Source: Alphaproteobacteria bacterium (GTDB taxonomy: Bacteria > Pseudomonadota > Alphaproteobacteria > RF32 > CAG-239). Taken from it: 64,000 nucleotides of DNA. Below the pieces are notes generated by a model that was given only the letters and a program-made list of their open reading frames with translations, searched no databases and had not been told where the DNA came from. Of this stretch, positions 46,239-54,120 are shown one piece after another. Location: positions 62,001-126,000 of the forward strand of contig CAAGHP010000020.1 of assembly GCA_900769705.1 (NCBI GenBank), in the 5' to 3' direction. The position numbers and the translations under genes were made by a program. The number at the start of each line of letters is the position of its first letter. Positions within the stretch are counted from its first letter, which is position 1.

Positions 46239-47557
46239 TGGAAGATACGCTTTTTTCAAACAAAGTTAAACGTCCTTTGGCAGATAGATTGCGTCCGGCT
46301 AAATTAGAAGAAGTTGTCGGTCAGAATCAAATTGTCGGTGCAAATGCTCCACTCGGCCGTATGCTGAAATCCGGTAAAATAAGCTCATTTATTTTATGGG
46401 GTCCTCCGGGGTGCGGAAAAACGACCATTGCTCGTTTAATTGCGGAATATACAAACCTTTACTTTGAACAAATTTCTGCGGTTTTTTCCGGTGTTGCTGA
46501 TTTGAAGCGGGTTTTTCAATATGCTCAAGAACGTAGAGCCAATCAAGGTAAAGGCACATTGCTTTTTGTAGATGAAATTCATCGCTTTAATAAATCGCAG
46601 CAAGACGGATTTTTACCATATGTAGAAGATGGTACGGTTATTTTGGTCGGTGCCACTACCGAAAATCCTTCTTTTGAACTTAATTCAGCTTTGCTTTCAC
46701 GCTGTCAGGTTTTTGTGCTCAATCGCTTAACTCCTGATGATTTTGAAATTTTACTGCAGCGTGCAGAAAAAGAAGAAGGACAAAAATTGCCGATTGATGA
46801 AGAGGCTAGAGATTTTATTAAAGAAATTGCCGACGGCGACGGACGCTATATTTTGAATATTGCCGAAAATATTTGGTCATATGCTCAAAATGGCGAAACT
46901 TTTAACAAAGAGCAGATTTTAAATATTATTCGCTCTCGAGCGCCTATATATGACAAAGGCAGAGACGGTCACTATAATTTAATTTCCGCCGTGCATAAAT
47001 CTTTGCGCGGCTCAGATGTCGATGCAGCGTTATATTGGGTAGCGCGTATGTTGGTGGCCGGAGAAGATCCGCGCTATATTTTGCGCCGTTTGTTAAGATT
47101 TTCTGTTGAAGATGTTTCTTTAGCCGACCCTAACGCTGTCAATCAAGCGATTGCTTGCAGTGAAACTTATGAACGCTTGGGTTCGCCAGAAGGAGAACTG
47201 GCTATAATGCAATTAACCGCTTATTTGGCAACAGCTCCTAAATCTGCAAGTGTATATAAGGCAATGCATAAAGCATTTGACGCCGCCCGCCAAACAGGTT
47301 CATTGATGCCGCCAAAGCATATTTTGAACGCTCCTACTAAATTGATGAAAGATTTGGGATATAAAAAAGACTATATATATGATCAGGATTTGGAAGACGG
47401 CTTCTCTGGACAGAATTATTTTCCTGACGGTATGAGCCGAGCTAAATATTATAATCCTGTAGATCGTGGTTTTGAACGTGAAATTAAAAAGCGTATAGAA
47501 TATTTTGATAGGCTGCGTAAAGAAAAACAAGCTAAAATGAAAGAAAAAAATGACTGA
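46238..47557 (+). CDS. rarA: Replication-associated recombination protein A (RarA/MgsA)
   Basis: 439 residues. RPLADRLRPAKLEEVVGQNQIVG is the standard start. AAA+ Walker A ILWGPPGCGKTTIARL, Walker B LLFVDEIHRFNKSQQDGFLP, sensor 1 LVGATTENPSFELNSALLSRCQVF, then C-terminal tetramerisation domain (HKSLRGSDVDAALYWVARML, PPKHILNAPTKLMKDLGYKKDY). Acts at stalled replication forks. Next gene starts 8 bases before its end. Confidence 0.96.
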   Translation: MEDTLFSNKVKRPLADRLRPAKLEEVVGQNQIVGANAPLGRMLKSGKISSFILWGPPGCGKTTIARLIAEYTNLYFEQISAVFSGVADLKRVFQYAQERRANQGKGTLLFVDEIHRFNKSQQDGFLPYVEDGTVILVGATTENPSFELNSALLSRCQVFVLNRLTPDDFEILLQRAEKEEGQKLPIDEEARDFIKEIADGDGRYILNIAENIWSYAQNGETFNKEQILNIIRSRAPIYDKGRDGHYNLISAVHKSLRGSDVDAALYWVARMLVAGEDPRYILRRLLRFSVEDVSLADPNAVNQAIACSETYERLGSPEGELAIMQLTAYLATAPKSASVYKAMHKAFDAARQTGSLMPPKHILNAPTKLMKDLGYKKDYIYDQDLEDGFSGQNYFPDGMSRAKYYNPVDRGFEREIKKRIEYFDRLRKEKQAKMKEKND

Positions 47558-47927
47558 TTATATATATAAAATATGCGTTAGCTATAAAGTTTTTTGCAAG
47601 CTGCAGGAATGTGATATTATTCCAAGTCTTGAAGAAAATCATGTAGGGCTGGAAATTCATATTTCTAAAGAAGATTATAAAAAATTATCTGATGAGGAAA
47701 AGAAAAAATTAAAGCAGTATGAAGTTGTAAATTCTCCATTGCCAAAACAGCGTAAAATTGAACCGCTGTTTGATGAAATGAAAGTCGAAGATTTAAATGG
47801 TGCTGCTGAAAAAATTAAGTGTAAAATGAAAATACCGGATTTAGAAAAACCTAAAAATATAAAACAAAAGTATTATATTTCCAGAACAATAGGCAAAGTT
47901 AACACAAAAAAAAAAGGTGGTAGATAA
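47550..47927 (+). CDS. Small lysine-rich protein, unknown
   Basis: 125 residues, no signal peptide. Charged and helical in the middle (ISKEDYKKLSDEEKKKLKQYEVV), with a basic tail KVNTKKKGGR. No family recognised. Overlaps rarA and ends one base before the pseudouridine synthase start, so it is part of one transcript. Confidence 0.65.
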   Translation: MTDYIYKICVSYKVFCKLQECDIIPSLEENHVGLEIHISKEDYKKLSDEEKKKLKQYEVVNSPLPKQRKIEPLFDEMKVEDLNGAAEKIKCKMKIPDLEKPKNIKQKYYISRTIGKVNTKKKGGR

Positions 47928-47928
47928 A

Positions 47929-48858
47929 ATGTCAGGCGTAACAATAGTTAAAATAAAAGCAGAAGACGACGGTATACGGCTTAATCGTTGGTTTTTGCGT
48001 GAATATCCTTCTTTGAGTTTAGGGCGTTTGCAAAAATTACTGCGTACCAAGCAGATAAAGGTTGACGGTAAAAAAGCGGAAACTTCTACCCGATTAACTG
48101 CCGGTCAAGAGCTGCGTTTGCCGCCTTTGGATAATGAAAAAGCCATTAAAACAGCCGATAATATCAGTAAAAATGATGCGGATTATATAATGTCTTTAGT
48201 TATTTATAAGGATAAAGATATTATAGCGCTTAATAAGCCGTCAGGCTTGGCAGTGCAAGGCGGAACCAATACCACGCGGCATATTGACGGATTTTTAGAG
48301 GCTTTAAAATTTGAAAATAAGGAGAAGCCTAAGCTGGTGCATCGCATTGATAAAGAAACCAGCGGTATTTTATTGCTGGCGCGCAACCGTAAATCGGCAG
48401 AAGTTTTAACCAAAGCTTTTCGCGAGCACAGCTTGCAAAAAACATATTTAGCTTTAGTTCGCGGCTGTCCGCAGCAACTAAGCGGAGAAATAAACCTGCC
48501 TTTAGAAAAGATAGGTGAAAAAATGGAAGTTGTTAAAGGCGGTAAAAAAGCGGTTACAACTTATAAAGTTTTAGATAATGCTGCTAAAAAATACGCTTTA
48601 TTGGCAGCTTCTCCATTAACTGGACGTACTCATCAGATTCGCGCTCATTTGGAAGCATTGGGATGTCCTATATTGGGAGATAATAAATATTATGGAAATG
48701 AACGCGTCCGTTTAAAAGAAGTTGCTGATAAATTATATTTACATGCGTATAAAATAGATTTATCGGTTATATATGGAAAAAAGACGGTAATTTGTGCCGA
48801 ATTACCAAAGTATTATAAAGAAGCTTGTGAATTTTTTGGATTGGAGTATAAAAAATGA
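47929..48858 (+). CDS. RluA-family pseudouridine synthase (RluC/RluD-like)
   Basis: 309 residues from the ATG with AAAGGTGG upstream; a GTG 12 bases earlier overlaps the previous gene and is less likely. N-terminal S4 domain (IRLNRWFLREYPSLSLGRLQKLLRT), then the catalytic core IIALNKPSGLAVQGG, LVHRIDKETSGILLLARN (catalytic Asp), LTGRTHQIRAHLEALGCPILGD. Modifies uridines in 23S rRNA. Target positions (RluC-like 955/2504/2580) are likely but not proven. Confidence 0.92.
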   Translation: MSGVTIVKIKAEDDGIRLNRWFLREYPSLSLGRLQKLLRTKQIKVDGKKAETSTRLTAGQELRLPPLDNEKAIKTADNISKNDADYIMSLVIYKDKDIIALNKPSGLAVQGGTNTTRHIDGFLEALKFENKEKPKLVHRIDKETSGILLLARNRKSAEVLTKAFREHSLQKTYLALVRGCPQQLSGEINLPLEKIGEKMEVVKGGKKAVTTYKVLDNAAKKYALLAASPLTGRTHQIRAHLEALGCPILGDNKYYGNERVRLKEVADKLYLHAYKIDLSVIYGKKTVICAELPKYYKEACEFFGLEYKK

Positions 48859-50669
48859 AAAAATTTTTAATATTTTTAGCAATAATCATTTTTGTTCCGT
48901 TGATTGGCTTGATTACCTTTTTGAAATTAGCCAATTTTAACAACTATAAGCCGCAAATTGAAGCTCTGGCGCTGAAATATGCTAATATGATTGTTAAAAT
49001 CAACGGTGATTTAAAAATCGGTGTTTCACTCAAACCAAGCATTGAGTTGAACGATGTTTCTGTTGCTCAGGCTGAAAATAATCAGCCGGTGGCACAAATC
49101 GGTCAGGCTCAGGTGCAATTTTCTTTGCTGCCGCTTTTGAAAAAAGAAATTGTGGTTGATACGGTTAAAACTTCGGATACTAATGTTTTTTACAGCGATA
49201 AGGACAGTGTTGAAATTAAAGATTTGGCTGTAGGTATGGATAGTTTTGATGCGCCGATTAACTTAAATTTTGATACTGTGGTTTCTGGTATTCAGATTAC
49301 CGGCAAAGGTACAACCTCTTCCTTTAAATCAATTCAGGATTCTGAATATAATGATATTGACGCCAAACTGCAGGTAAATGCTTTAGGATATACTTTGAAT
49401 TATGAAGGCGGGGTTAAAGGAATTACCAAAGGTCTGACTTCTGACGGTGCTTATGAAATTATTTATAAATCCAACAAAATAAACGGCAATATTTCTGCTG
49501 ATTTAACTGGTAAAACACCATATTTAAAGCTGAATGTTGCTAGTGATAATTTAAATGTATATGAATTCAGCGAAGCTAAAAAAGCAGAAAACAACTGGTT
49601 AATTTCAGAAGCACAAGCAAATGAGCTGATTAAAAATACACCGATTCCTTACGATGCTCTTAAAGCCGCAAATGCTGATGTTAATATTGATTTGAAAACC
49701 GTTAATATTACACCAGATATGGCTTTAACAAATGTTTTGACTGATTTAATTCTGAAAAACGGTGTATTTAAAGTTGATATAAAGAATATAAGTGGCGGTG
49801 ACGGTGTTATTAAAGGCAGTTCAACACTGAATTCCAATGCTAAAAATATGAGTCTTGATTTGAACGGTAGTGGTATTATATTACAAAAATTAAATAAAGC
49901 TTTTGCAGATACAGGCAATGAAGCTTTGTATATTAAAAACGGCGGTAAAACCGATTTTAACATTAAACTTAATACTTTCGGTGTCAACACAGACCAATAT
50001 TTAGCTAATATGGATGGTCAAGTTGTTGCTGTTATTGATCCGTCTGTGATGAATATTAAAAGTTTGGAACGCTTGCAGGGTAATATTATTGTTCAGATTT
50101 TGAATAATTTGAAATTGAATATTGTTAATAAGGATATGAACTTAAATTGCGCGGTGGTTCGTAGCGATATTAAAAATGGCGTGGCAGAATTTCCTAAAGG
50201 CATAGCGTTTGATGCCAACGATTTTTATGTTGTTGCTGACGGCAGTGTCAATCTGTATAATGAAAAAATTGATTTGGGTTTACAGCCGTTCTCAGGACGC
50301 ATTACCGATACTAACGTTTCTTCAGTTTTAGGTTCTTTATTGAGTATTAGCGGTACTATTTCTAATCCTAGTGTCGGTCTAAATAAAACTCAAACCGCAA
50401 AAGCTGTTGTCGGTATTATTGCCACAGGTGGTCTGTATAATGCCGGAGATATGTTGCTGAGCGCAGATTCTTCTCCATGCTACACAGCATTGCAAGGAAC
50501 AGCTTATGCTAATCATTTCAAGGCAGCAGAGGGCGGAGTCAAAAATGATGCGTCTAAAACCTATTCCGATACTAAAGATGCGGTTAAAAAATCTTTGACT
50601 GGTACTAAAGATGCCGTAAAAGATTTAGGCAATCAAGCCGGCAGTCTTTTGAAAGGTTTGGTAAAATAA
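48855..50669 (+). CDS. AsmA-family protein
   Basis: 604 residues. One N-terminal helix (FLIFLAIIIFVPLIGLITFLKL) and then the AsmA pattern NFNNYKPQIEALALKYANMIVKINGDLKIGVSLKPSIELNDV. The long middle is beta-rich, and the C-terminus (SLLSISGTISNPSVGL) is typical. Anchored in the inner membrane facing the periplasm; related proteins move lipids between membranes. ATGA overlap with the previous stop. Confidence 0.85.
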   Translation: MKKFLIFLAIIIFVPLIGLITFLKLANFNNYKPQIEALALKYANMIVKINGDLKIGVSLKPSIELNDVSVAQAENNQPVAQIGQAQVQFSLLPLLKKEIVVDTVKTSDTNVFYSDKDSVEIKDLAVGMDSFDAPINLNFDTVVSGIQITGKGTTSSFKSIQDSEYNDIDAKLQVNALGYTLNYEGGVKGITKGLTSDGAYEIIYKSNKINGNISADLTGKTPYLKLNVASDNLNVYEFSEAKKAENNWLISEAQANELIKNTPIPYDALKAANADVNIDLKTVNITPDMALTNVLTDLILKNGVFKVDIKNISGGDGVIKGSSTLNSNAKNMSLDLNGSGIILQKLNKAFADTGNEALYIKNGGKTDFNIKLNTFGVNTDQYLANMDGQVVAVIDPSVMNIKSLERLQGNIIVQILNNLKLNIVNKDMNLNCAVVRSDIKNGVAEFPKGIAFDANDFYVVADGSVNLYNEKIDLGLQPFSGRITDTNVSSVLGSLLSISGTISNPSVGLNKTQTAKAVVGIIATGGLYNAGDMLLSADSSPCYTALQGTAYANHFKAAEGGVKNDASKTYSDTKDAVKKSLTGTKDAVKDLGNQAGSLLKGLVK

Positions 50670-51169
50670 TGCTGGATTTTAAACAAGCTGAAAGCGATAT
50701 AAAGGAACATCGCTCTGAAGTTATAGAAAAACTGGTGGAATTTTCTTTTACGGATGTTATTTTGTTTTGGAGCGCTAATGATGATATTAAAGCTCTGCAA
50801 ACCGAAAAATGGCTACCTGTTTTGAAATGGCTGAACAGCCGTTTTAAAATAACCTTAAAAGAAACCTCAGGTTTAATTCCTCCACCGCAAAATGAAAATA
50901 ACCGCGCCGGTTTTACGGAGATTTTAGAAAAAATGAGCCTTAAAACCTTAACGGCCTATTATTTGGCCGCAGTGCGCTTAAAATCTCCTTTACTGGCTCT
51001 TGCTTTTGCCGAAAAGAAAATAACTGCTTCTGAGGCTTTTGAACTGGCTTATTTAGAAGAATTATATCAAAGTAAGTCGTGGGGAGTGGATGAAGAGGCG
51101 GAGCAAGGCCGTCAATGCGTGAAAAATGAACTTTTAGAAATAGAAGAATTTTTGCACGGTAAAAAATAA
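50669..51169 (+). CDS. ATP12-family F1-ATPase assembly chaperone (short form)
   Basis: 166 residues. LLALAFAEKKITASEAFELAYLEELYQSKSWGVDEEAE matches the conserved C-terminal block of ATP12 (S/A-x-E-A-x-x-L-x-x-L-x-E-x-x-Q-x-x-x-W-G-x-D-x-E-A). Bacterial ATP12 proteins are about 230-260 residues; the N-terminal beta domain is missing here. Binds F1 alpha subunit during ATP synthase assembly. TAATG overlaps at both ends couple it to AsmA and acylphosphatase. Confidence 0.82.
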   Translation: MLDFKQAESDIKEHRSEVIEKLVEFSFTDVILFWSANDDIKALQTEKWLPVLKWLNSRFKITLKETSGLIPPPQNENNRAGFTEILEKMSLKTLTAYYLAAVRLKSPLLALAFAEKKITASEAFELAYLEELYQSKSWGVDEEAEQGRQCVKNELLEIEEFLHGKK

Positions 51170-51450
51170 TGTTAAAATGCTTTTTAATCAGCGGCAGGGT
51201 TCAGGGCGTCGGTTTTCGCTTTTGGACCCTGCGCCGCGTTTCTGAGATTGGCGGAATTTCCGGTTATGTCTGTAATCTATCCAGTGGAGATGTGTTGGTT
51301 TTGACAGAAGGTGCCGAAGATAAGCTGCGGCAGTTGGAAATTTCTTTATATAAAGGTCCGTTATTTGCACGGGTAGATAGCGTAAAAAATTCACCGGAGC
51401 TTATTTCATATTTTCCACCGGTGGAAAACGGTGTATTTAAACGTCTCTAA
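51169..51450 (+). CDS. acyP: Acylphosphatase
   Basis: 93 residues. FLISGRVQGVGFRFWTLRRVSEI is the acylphosphatase signature with the phosphate-binding loop and catalytic Arg; GYVCNLSSGDVLVLTEG contains the second motif with the catalytic Asn. Hydrolyses acyl phosphates. Coupled to the ATP12-type gene. Confidence 0.92.
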   Translation: MLKCFLISGRVQGVGFRFWTLRRVSEIGGISGYVCNLSSGDVLVLTEGAEDKLRQLEISLYKGPLFARVDSVKNSPELISYFPPVENGVFKRL

Positions 51451-51520
51451 AACTACAGAACAGGTTGTATCAGTATGCTTTGTGTATATATTTTATTCTG
51501 AATAAAAAAAGGAGACAGAT

Positions 51521-51802
51521 ATGCAAAAAGTAGATAAAACCACTGAAAATATTAAGTTGTGCCGCTGTATGACTTGTCCGTCATATACTGAACATTGCAA
51601 GCTGAAAAACGCGCCGGAGAATTTTTTAAAGTCACTGGAAAATTTACAAAATATGCAGCACTATGAAAAACTTTATTGCGCATTTGAAAAGAGTAACTGT
51701 ATTTATCAGGATAAAGGTTGTGTGTGCAGCGAATGTGAGGTTTATAAAAATTATAATCTGCAGAATCATGACTATTGCTTGCATACAGGCGGAGTTATAT
51801 AA
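51521..51802 (+). CDS. DUF2769 family Cys-rich protein
   Basis: 93 residues with ten Cys. CRCMTCPSYTEHC, YCAFEKSNCIYQDKGCVCSECEVYKNYNL and YCLHTGG follow the conserved DUF2769 order. Found in anaerobes, probably metal or iron-sulphur binding; function unknown. AAAGGAGAC is an excellent ribosome site. Confidence 0.85.
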   Translation: MQKVDKTTENIKLCRCMTCPSYTEHCKLKNAPENFLKSLENLQNMQHYEKLYCAFEKSNCIYQDKGCVCSECEVYKNYNLQNHDYCLHTGGVI

Positions 51803-51803
51803 T

Positions 51804-51867
51804 AAAAAAAGACCTCAAAATGAACTGTACAACGAAGATTTGACAGTAAAAAAGAGGTCTTTTTTTT
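51804..51867. terminator. Bidirectional intrinsic terminator
   Basis: AAAAAAAGACCTC and GAGGTCTTTTTTTT pair across a 37-base apical part that holds its own ACTGT/ACAGT helix. Ends the DUF2769 gene and, on the other strand, pssA. Confidence 0.8.
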
Positions 51868-51878
51868 AAAATTAAAGC

Positions 51879-52721
51879 TTATTCTTTATTTTCTTTAGTT
51901 ATAGCTAGATTTTTCTCGTAAGCGCGCTTATCGTGCAAAAATTTGATGACCGTAAAAGGTATTGTCATTAAATAAGCCAGTGTAAACAAGCCTAAAGTCA
52001 GCCAAGGCTGAGTTAAAAGACAGCTTACGAATAAAGCGAACAACACCATTAAAGGCAAAAAGTAATCTGCGTTAATGCGGGTTTTTTTGAGCGACAGTGT
52101 CGGAATACGACTAACCATTAAGTAAGCAACTAAAATGATTATAACGCTGCACAGATATTTGTTGCGCAAAATAAAATCATATTCCGGATAGGCAAATGAA
52201 ATCAGCAACGGCATAACAGCTATAGCTGCAGCCATCGGAGCCGGAACGCCGACAAAATAGTGCGACCAATATTCCGGAACGGTTGCATCTTCCAGCATAG
52301 TATTAAAACGAGCCAGACGCATAGCCATACCGGCTGAAAACATCAGGGTAAAAATCCAGCCCCAATGCGGAATACCGTTTAAGCACCATTGATACATCAG
52401 TACCGCAGGAGCTACACCGAAACTTACAAAATCTGAAAGTGAGTCTAATTCAGCACCAAATTTTGATGAGGCTTTGAGTTTGCGGGCGACACGGCCATCC
52501 AGACCATCGAATATGCAGGCTAAAAACAGGCATACTATTGCATATGTCCAGTTTTGCATAATTGCGAATTTAATGGTGGTAACGCCAGAGCATAAAGCCA
52601 TAAGAGTTACAATATTAGGCGCCATTTTACGAAACGGCACTTCTTTAAATTTGCCGATTGCTTTCTTTTTTATACCGCTGTGTGCGGTTGATGAGCGGTT
52701 GTTTTGATATGTTTTAGCCAT
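51879..52721 (-). CDS. pssA: CDP-diacylglycerol-serine O-phosphatidyltransferase
   Basis: 280 residues, about eight membrane helices. The CDP-alcohol phosphotransferase motif is intact: DG-x2-AR-x8-G-x3-D-x3-D at residues 75-97 (FDGLDGRVARKLKASSKFG...). Makes phosphatidylserine from CDP-diacylglycerol and serine. The N-terminus is long and basic. Adjacent to psd, with TAA/ATG contact of one base, as in many proteobacteria. Confidence 0.95.
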   Translation of the reverse strand: MAKTYQNNRSSTAHSGIKKKAIGKFKEVPFRKMAPNIVTLMALCSGVTTIKFAIMQNWTYAIVCLFLACIFDGLDGRVARKLKASSKFGAELDSLSDFVSFGVAPAVLMYQWCLNGIPHWGWIFTLMFSAGMAMRLARFNTMLEDATVPEYWSHYFVGVPAPMAAAIAVMPLLISFAYPEYDFILRNKYLCSVIIILVAYLMVSRIPTLSLKKTRINADYFLPLMVLFALFVSCLLTQPWLTLGLFTLAYLMTIPFTVIKFLHDKRAYEKNLAITKENKE

Positions 52722-53428
52722 TATCTTATTTCTCCTTCAATACGGGGAGCATCTGATTTTATATCGGCAACAATGGTTTCGCCGCCGATTAAATATTGTC
52801 CGATGCAAACTTGCGGCTCAATTTTTTCTGGCAGATACAAGTCAACATATCCGCCAAATCGAATAAAACCGAAACGCTGGCCGGCAGCAAACTCATCGCC
52901 TTTTTTCAAATAAGAAACAATACGCTTGCTGCAGAACAGAGCTGTCTGCTGTAACACAAATTCTATGCCGCTGCTATGTTTTATAGCAATCAGCATTCTT
53001 TCATTTTTGATATCATTTTTAGCAGTTGAACCTGAAAAATTTTTTCCAGCATCATAAAATGTTTTACTGATAATGCCTTTAATCGGAAAGCGGTTAATAT
53101 TTACATCAAACGGACTGATATAAAGGCTTATTTTGGTGTAATTTTTACGGTCAAGTCCCAAAGAAGTCGGGCCTTTTTCACGGTTTATAGCTACAACATA
53201 ACCGTCGGACGGAGCAATAACTGCTCCGGATAAAACCGGTGTAACTCTTACAGGATCGCGAAAACTGTAAAAGCACCAAACAGTGATTAAAAATGAAAGG
53301 CATCCGAGCGGAAACCAGATAATCGCTGAAATCAACGATATAAAAGCTAAAATGCTGACAAATTTCCACCCGTCTTCATTTATATTCGGAAAAAAATAAT
53401 GATGAAGCGATGTGTCGACAGATTTCAT
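52721..53428 (-). CDS. psd: Phosphatidylserine decarboxylase homologue lacking two catalytic residues
   Basis: 235 residues, archaeal-type PSD length. Helices at 24-52, then YSFRDPVRVTPVLSGAVIAPSDGYVV (Asp75 of the triad present), KISLYISPFDVNINRFPIKG and GQRFGFIRFGGYVDLYLPE. In functional homologues these are D-V-H-V-N-R and R-F-G-S-R-V-D: here the His is Asn110 and the Ser that becomes the pyruvoyl group is Gly193. Neither codon (AAT, GGA) is ambiguous in this sequence, so the product should be unable to self-cleave. It lies next to an intact pssA. Confidence 0.85.
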   Translation of the reverse strand: MKSVDTSLHHYFFPNINEDGWKFVSILAFISLISAIIWFPLGCLSFLITVWCFYSFRDPVRVTPVLSGAVIAPSDGYVVAINREKGPTSLGLDRKNYTKISLYISPFDVNINRFPIKGIISKTFYDAGKNFSGSTAKNDIKNERMLIAIKHSSGIEFVLQQTALFCSKRIVSYLKKGDEFAAGQRFGFIRFGGYVDLYLPEKIEPQVCIGQYLIGGETIVADIKSDAPRIEGEIR

Positions 53429-53552
53429 TTTTTTCTCCCCAAAGAATACCGAAACGCTGTTTCTGCTGTATTCTCAAGTTAATATAGAGGAATGTCTTTC
53501 CTCTTTCCGCTATTCAATTAAGCATATTTTGCAAAAAAAGACAAGTTTTATG

Positions 53553-53581
53553 TTGCAAATGTCAAAAAATTTATGTATATA
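53553..53581 (+). promoter_or_regulatory. tRNA-Leu promoter TTGCAA-N17-TATATA
   Basis: TTGCAA and TATATA with 17 bases between, 14 bases before the tRNA. The rest of the gap back to psd has a small AGAGGAA/TTCCTCT hairpin near 53486 and no gene. Confidence 0.7.
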
Positions 53582-53594
53582 ACAAAAATGTGAT

Positions 53595-53681
53595 GCGCTT
53601 GTGGCGGAATCGGTAGACGCTGCAGACTTAAAATCTGTTGGGATTTATCCCGTGCCAGTTCAAGTCTGGCCTAGCGCACCA
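53595..53681 (+). tRNA. tRNA-Leu (TAA)
   Basis: 87 nt including encoded CCA. Cloverleaf with acceptor GCGCTTG and CTAGCGC (one T-T mismatch), D loop AATCGGTAGACG, anticodon loop ACTTAAAATC with TAA anticodon, long class II variable arm GGGATTTATCCC and T loop GTTCAAGTC. Confidence 0.95.
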
Positions 53682-53696
53682 ATTAAAAATTGCTTT

Positions 53697-53716
53697 CCCT
53701 CGGGAGGGCTTTTTTT
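53697..53716 (+). terminator. Terminator of the tRNA gene
   Basis: CCCT-CGGG-AGGG followed by CTTTTTTT: a short GC-rich hairpin and a U tract. Confidence 0.7.
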
Positions 53717-53803
53717 GTGAAAAAAACAACAACTAATACACATATGTCCGCTAATGAGGCGGATTTTTTTTATTTAAAAATTTTCTTTTAAGTGGTTAAG
53801 ATG

Positions 53804-53830
53804 TTGACAAAATATTGACAATGTTATACT
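53804..53830 (+). promoter_or_regulatory. Promoter TTGACA-N15-TATACT
   Basis: Two TTGACA copies (53804, 53815); the first with TATACT at 53825 gives a 15-base spacer, and TACTAT at 17 bases is another option. It overlaps the first possible start codons of the small membrane protein, so translation may begin at the ATG at 53869. Confidence 0.55.
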
Positions 53831-54054
53831 ATATTAGCAGTTGTTTTATTTTTATATATTTAATAATTATGATTGCTGTTTATTGTATATTGCTTGTGGT
53901 TTGTACATTTATTTATCTTGGTTTGCTGGAAATGACAAATAAGGTAGAATATGAAAACCGTTATAAAGAAAATAAAAAAACATCTTGGAAAATAACAAAA
54001 TGGTATGTAATAGCAATGATTTTAATAACAATTTATTGTTTTTATGTATGTTAA
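53821..54054 (+). CDS. Small membrane protein, start uncertain
   Basis: 77 residues from this ATG, or 61 from the ATG at 53869. Two membrane segments (IIMIAVYCILLVVCTFIYLGLLE and WYVIAMILITIYCFYV) around a charged middle YENRYKENKKTSWK. The promoter overlaps the upstream start, so the shorter form is more likely. No strong ribosome site. It forms its own transcription unit, with a promoter before and a perfect 16-bp terminator overlapping the stop. Function unknown. Confidence 0.5.
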   Translation: MLYYISSCFIFIYLIIMIAVYCILLVVCTFIYLGLLEMTNKVEYENRYKENKKTSWKITKWYVIAMILITIYCFYVC

Positions 54055-54096
54055 AATAGATATCCACCTTTTTACCGGTGGATATCTATTTTTTAA
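54053..54096. terminator. Strong intrinsic terminator
   Basis: AAAATAGATATCCACC and GGTGGATATCTATTTT form a 16-bp perfect stem with an 8-base loop, followed by TT. Also able to end the convergent autotransporter gene. Confidence 0.9.
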
Positions 54097-54120
54097 ACCA
54101 TATCAACACATTTAAAATCT

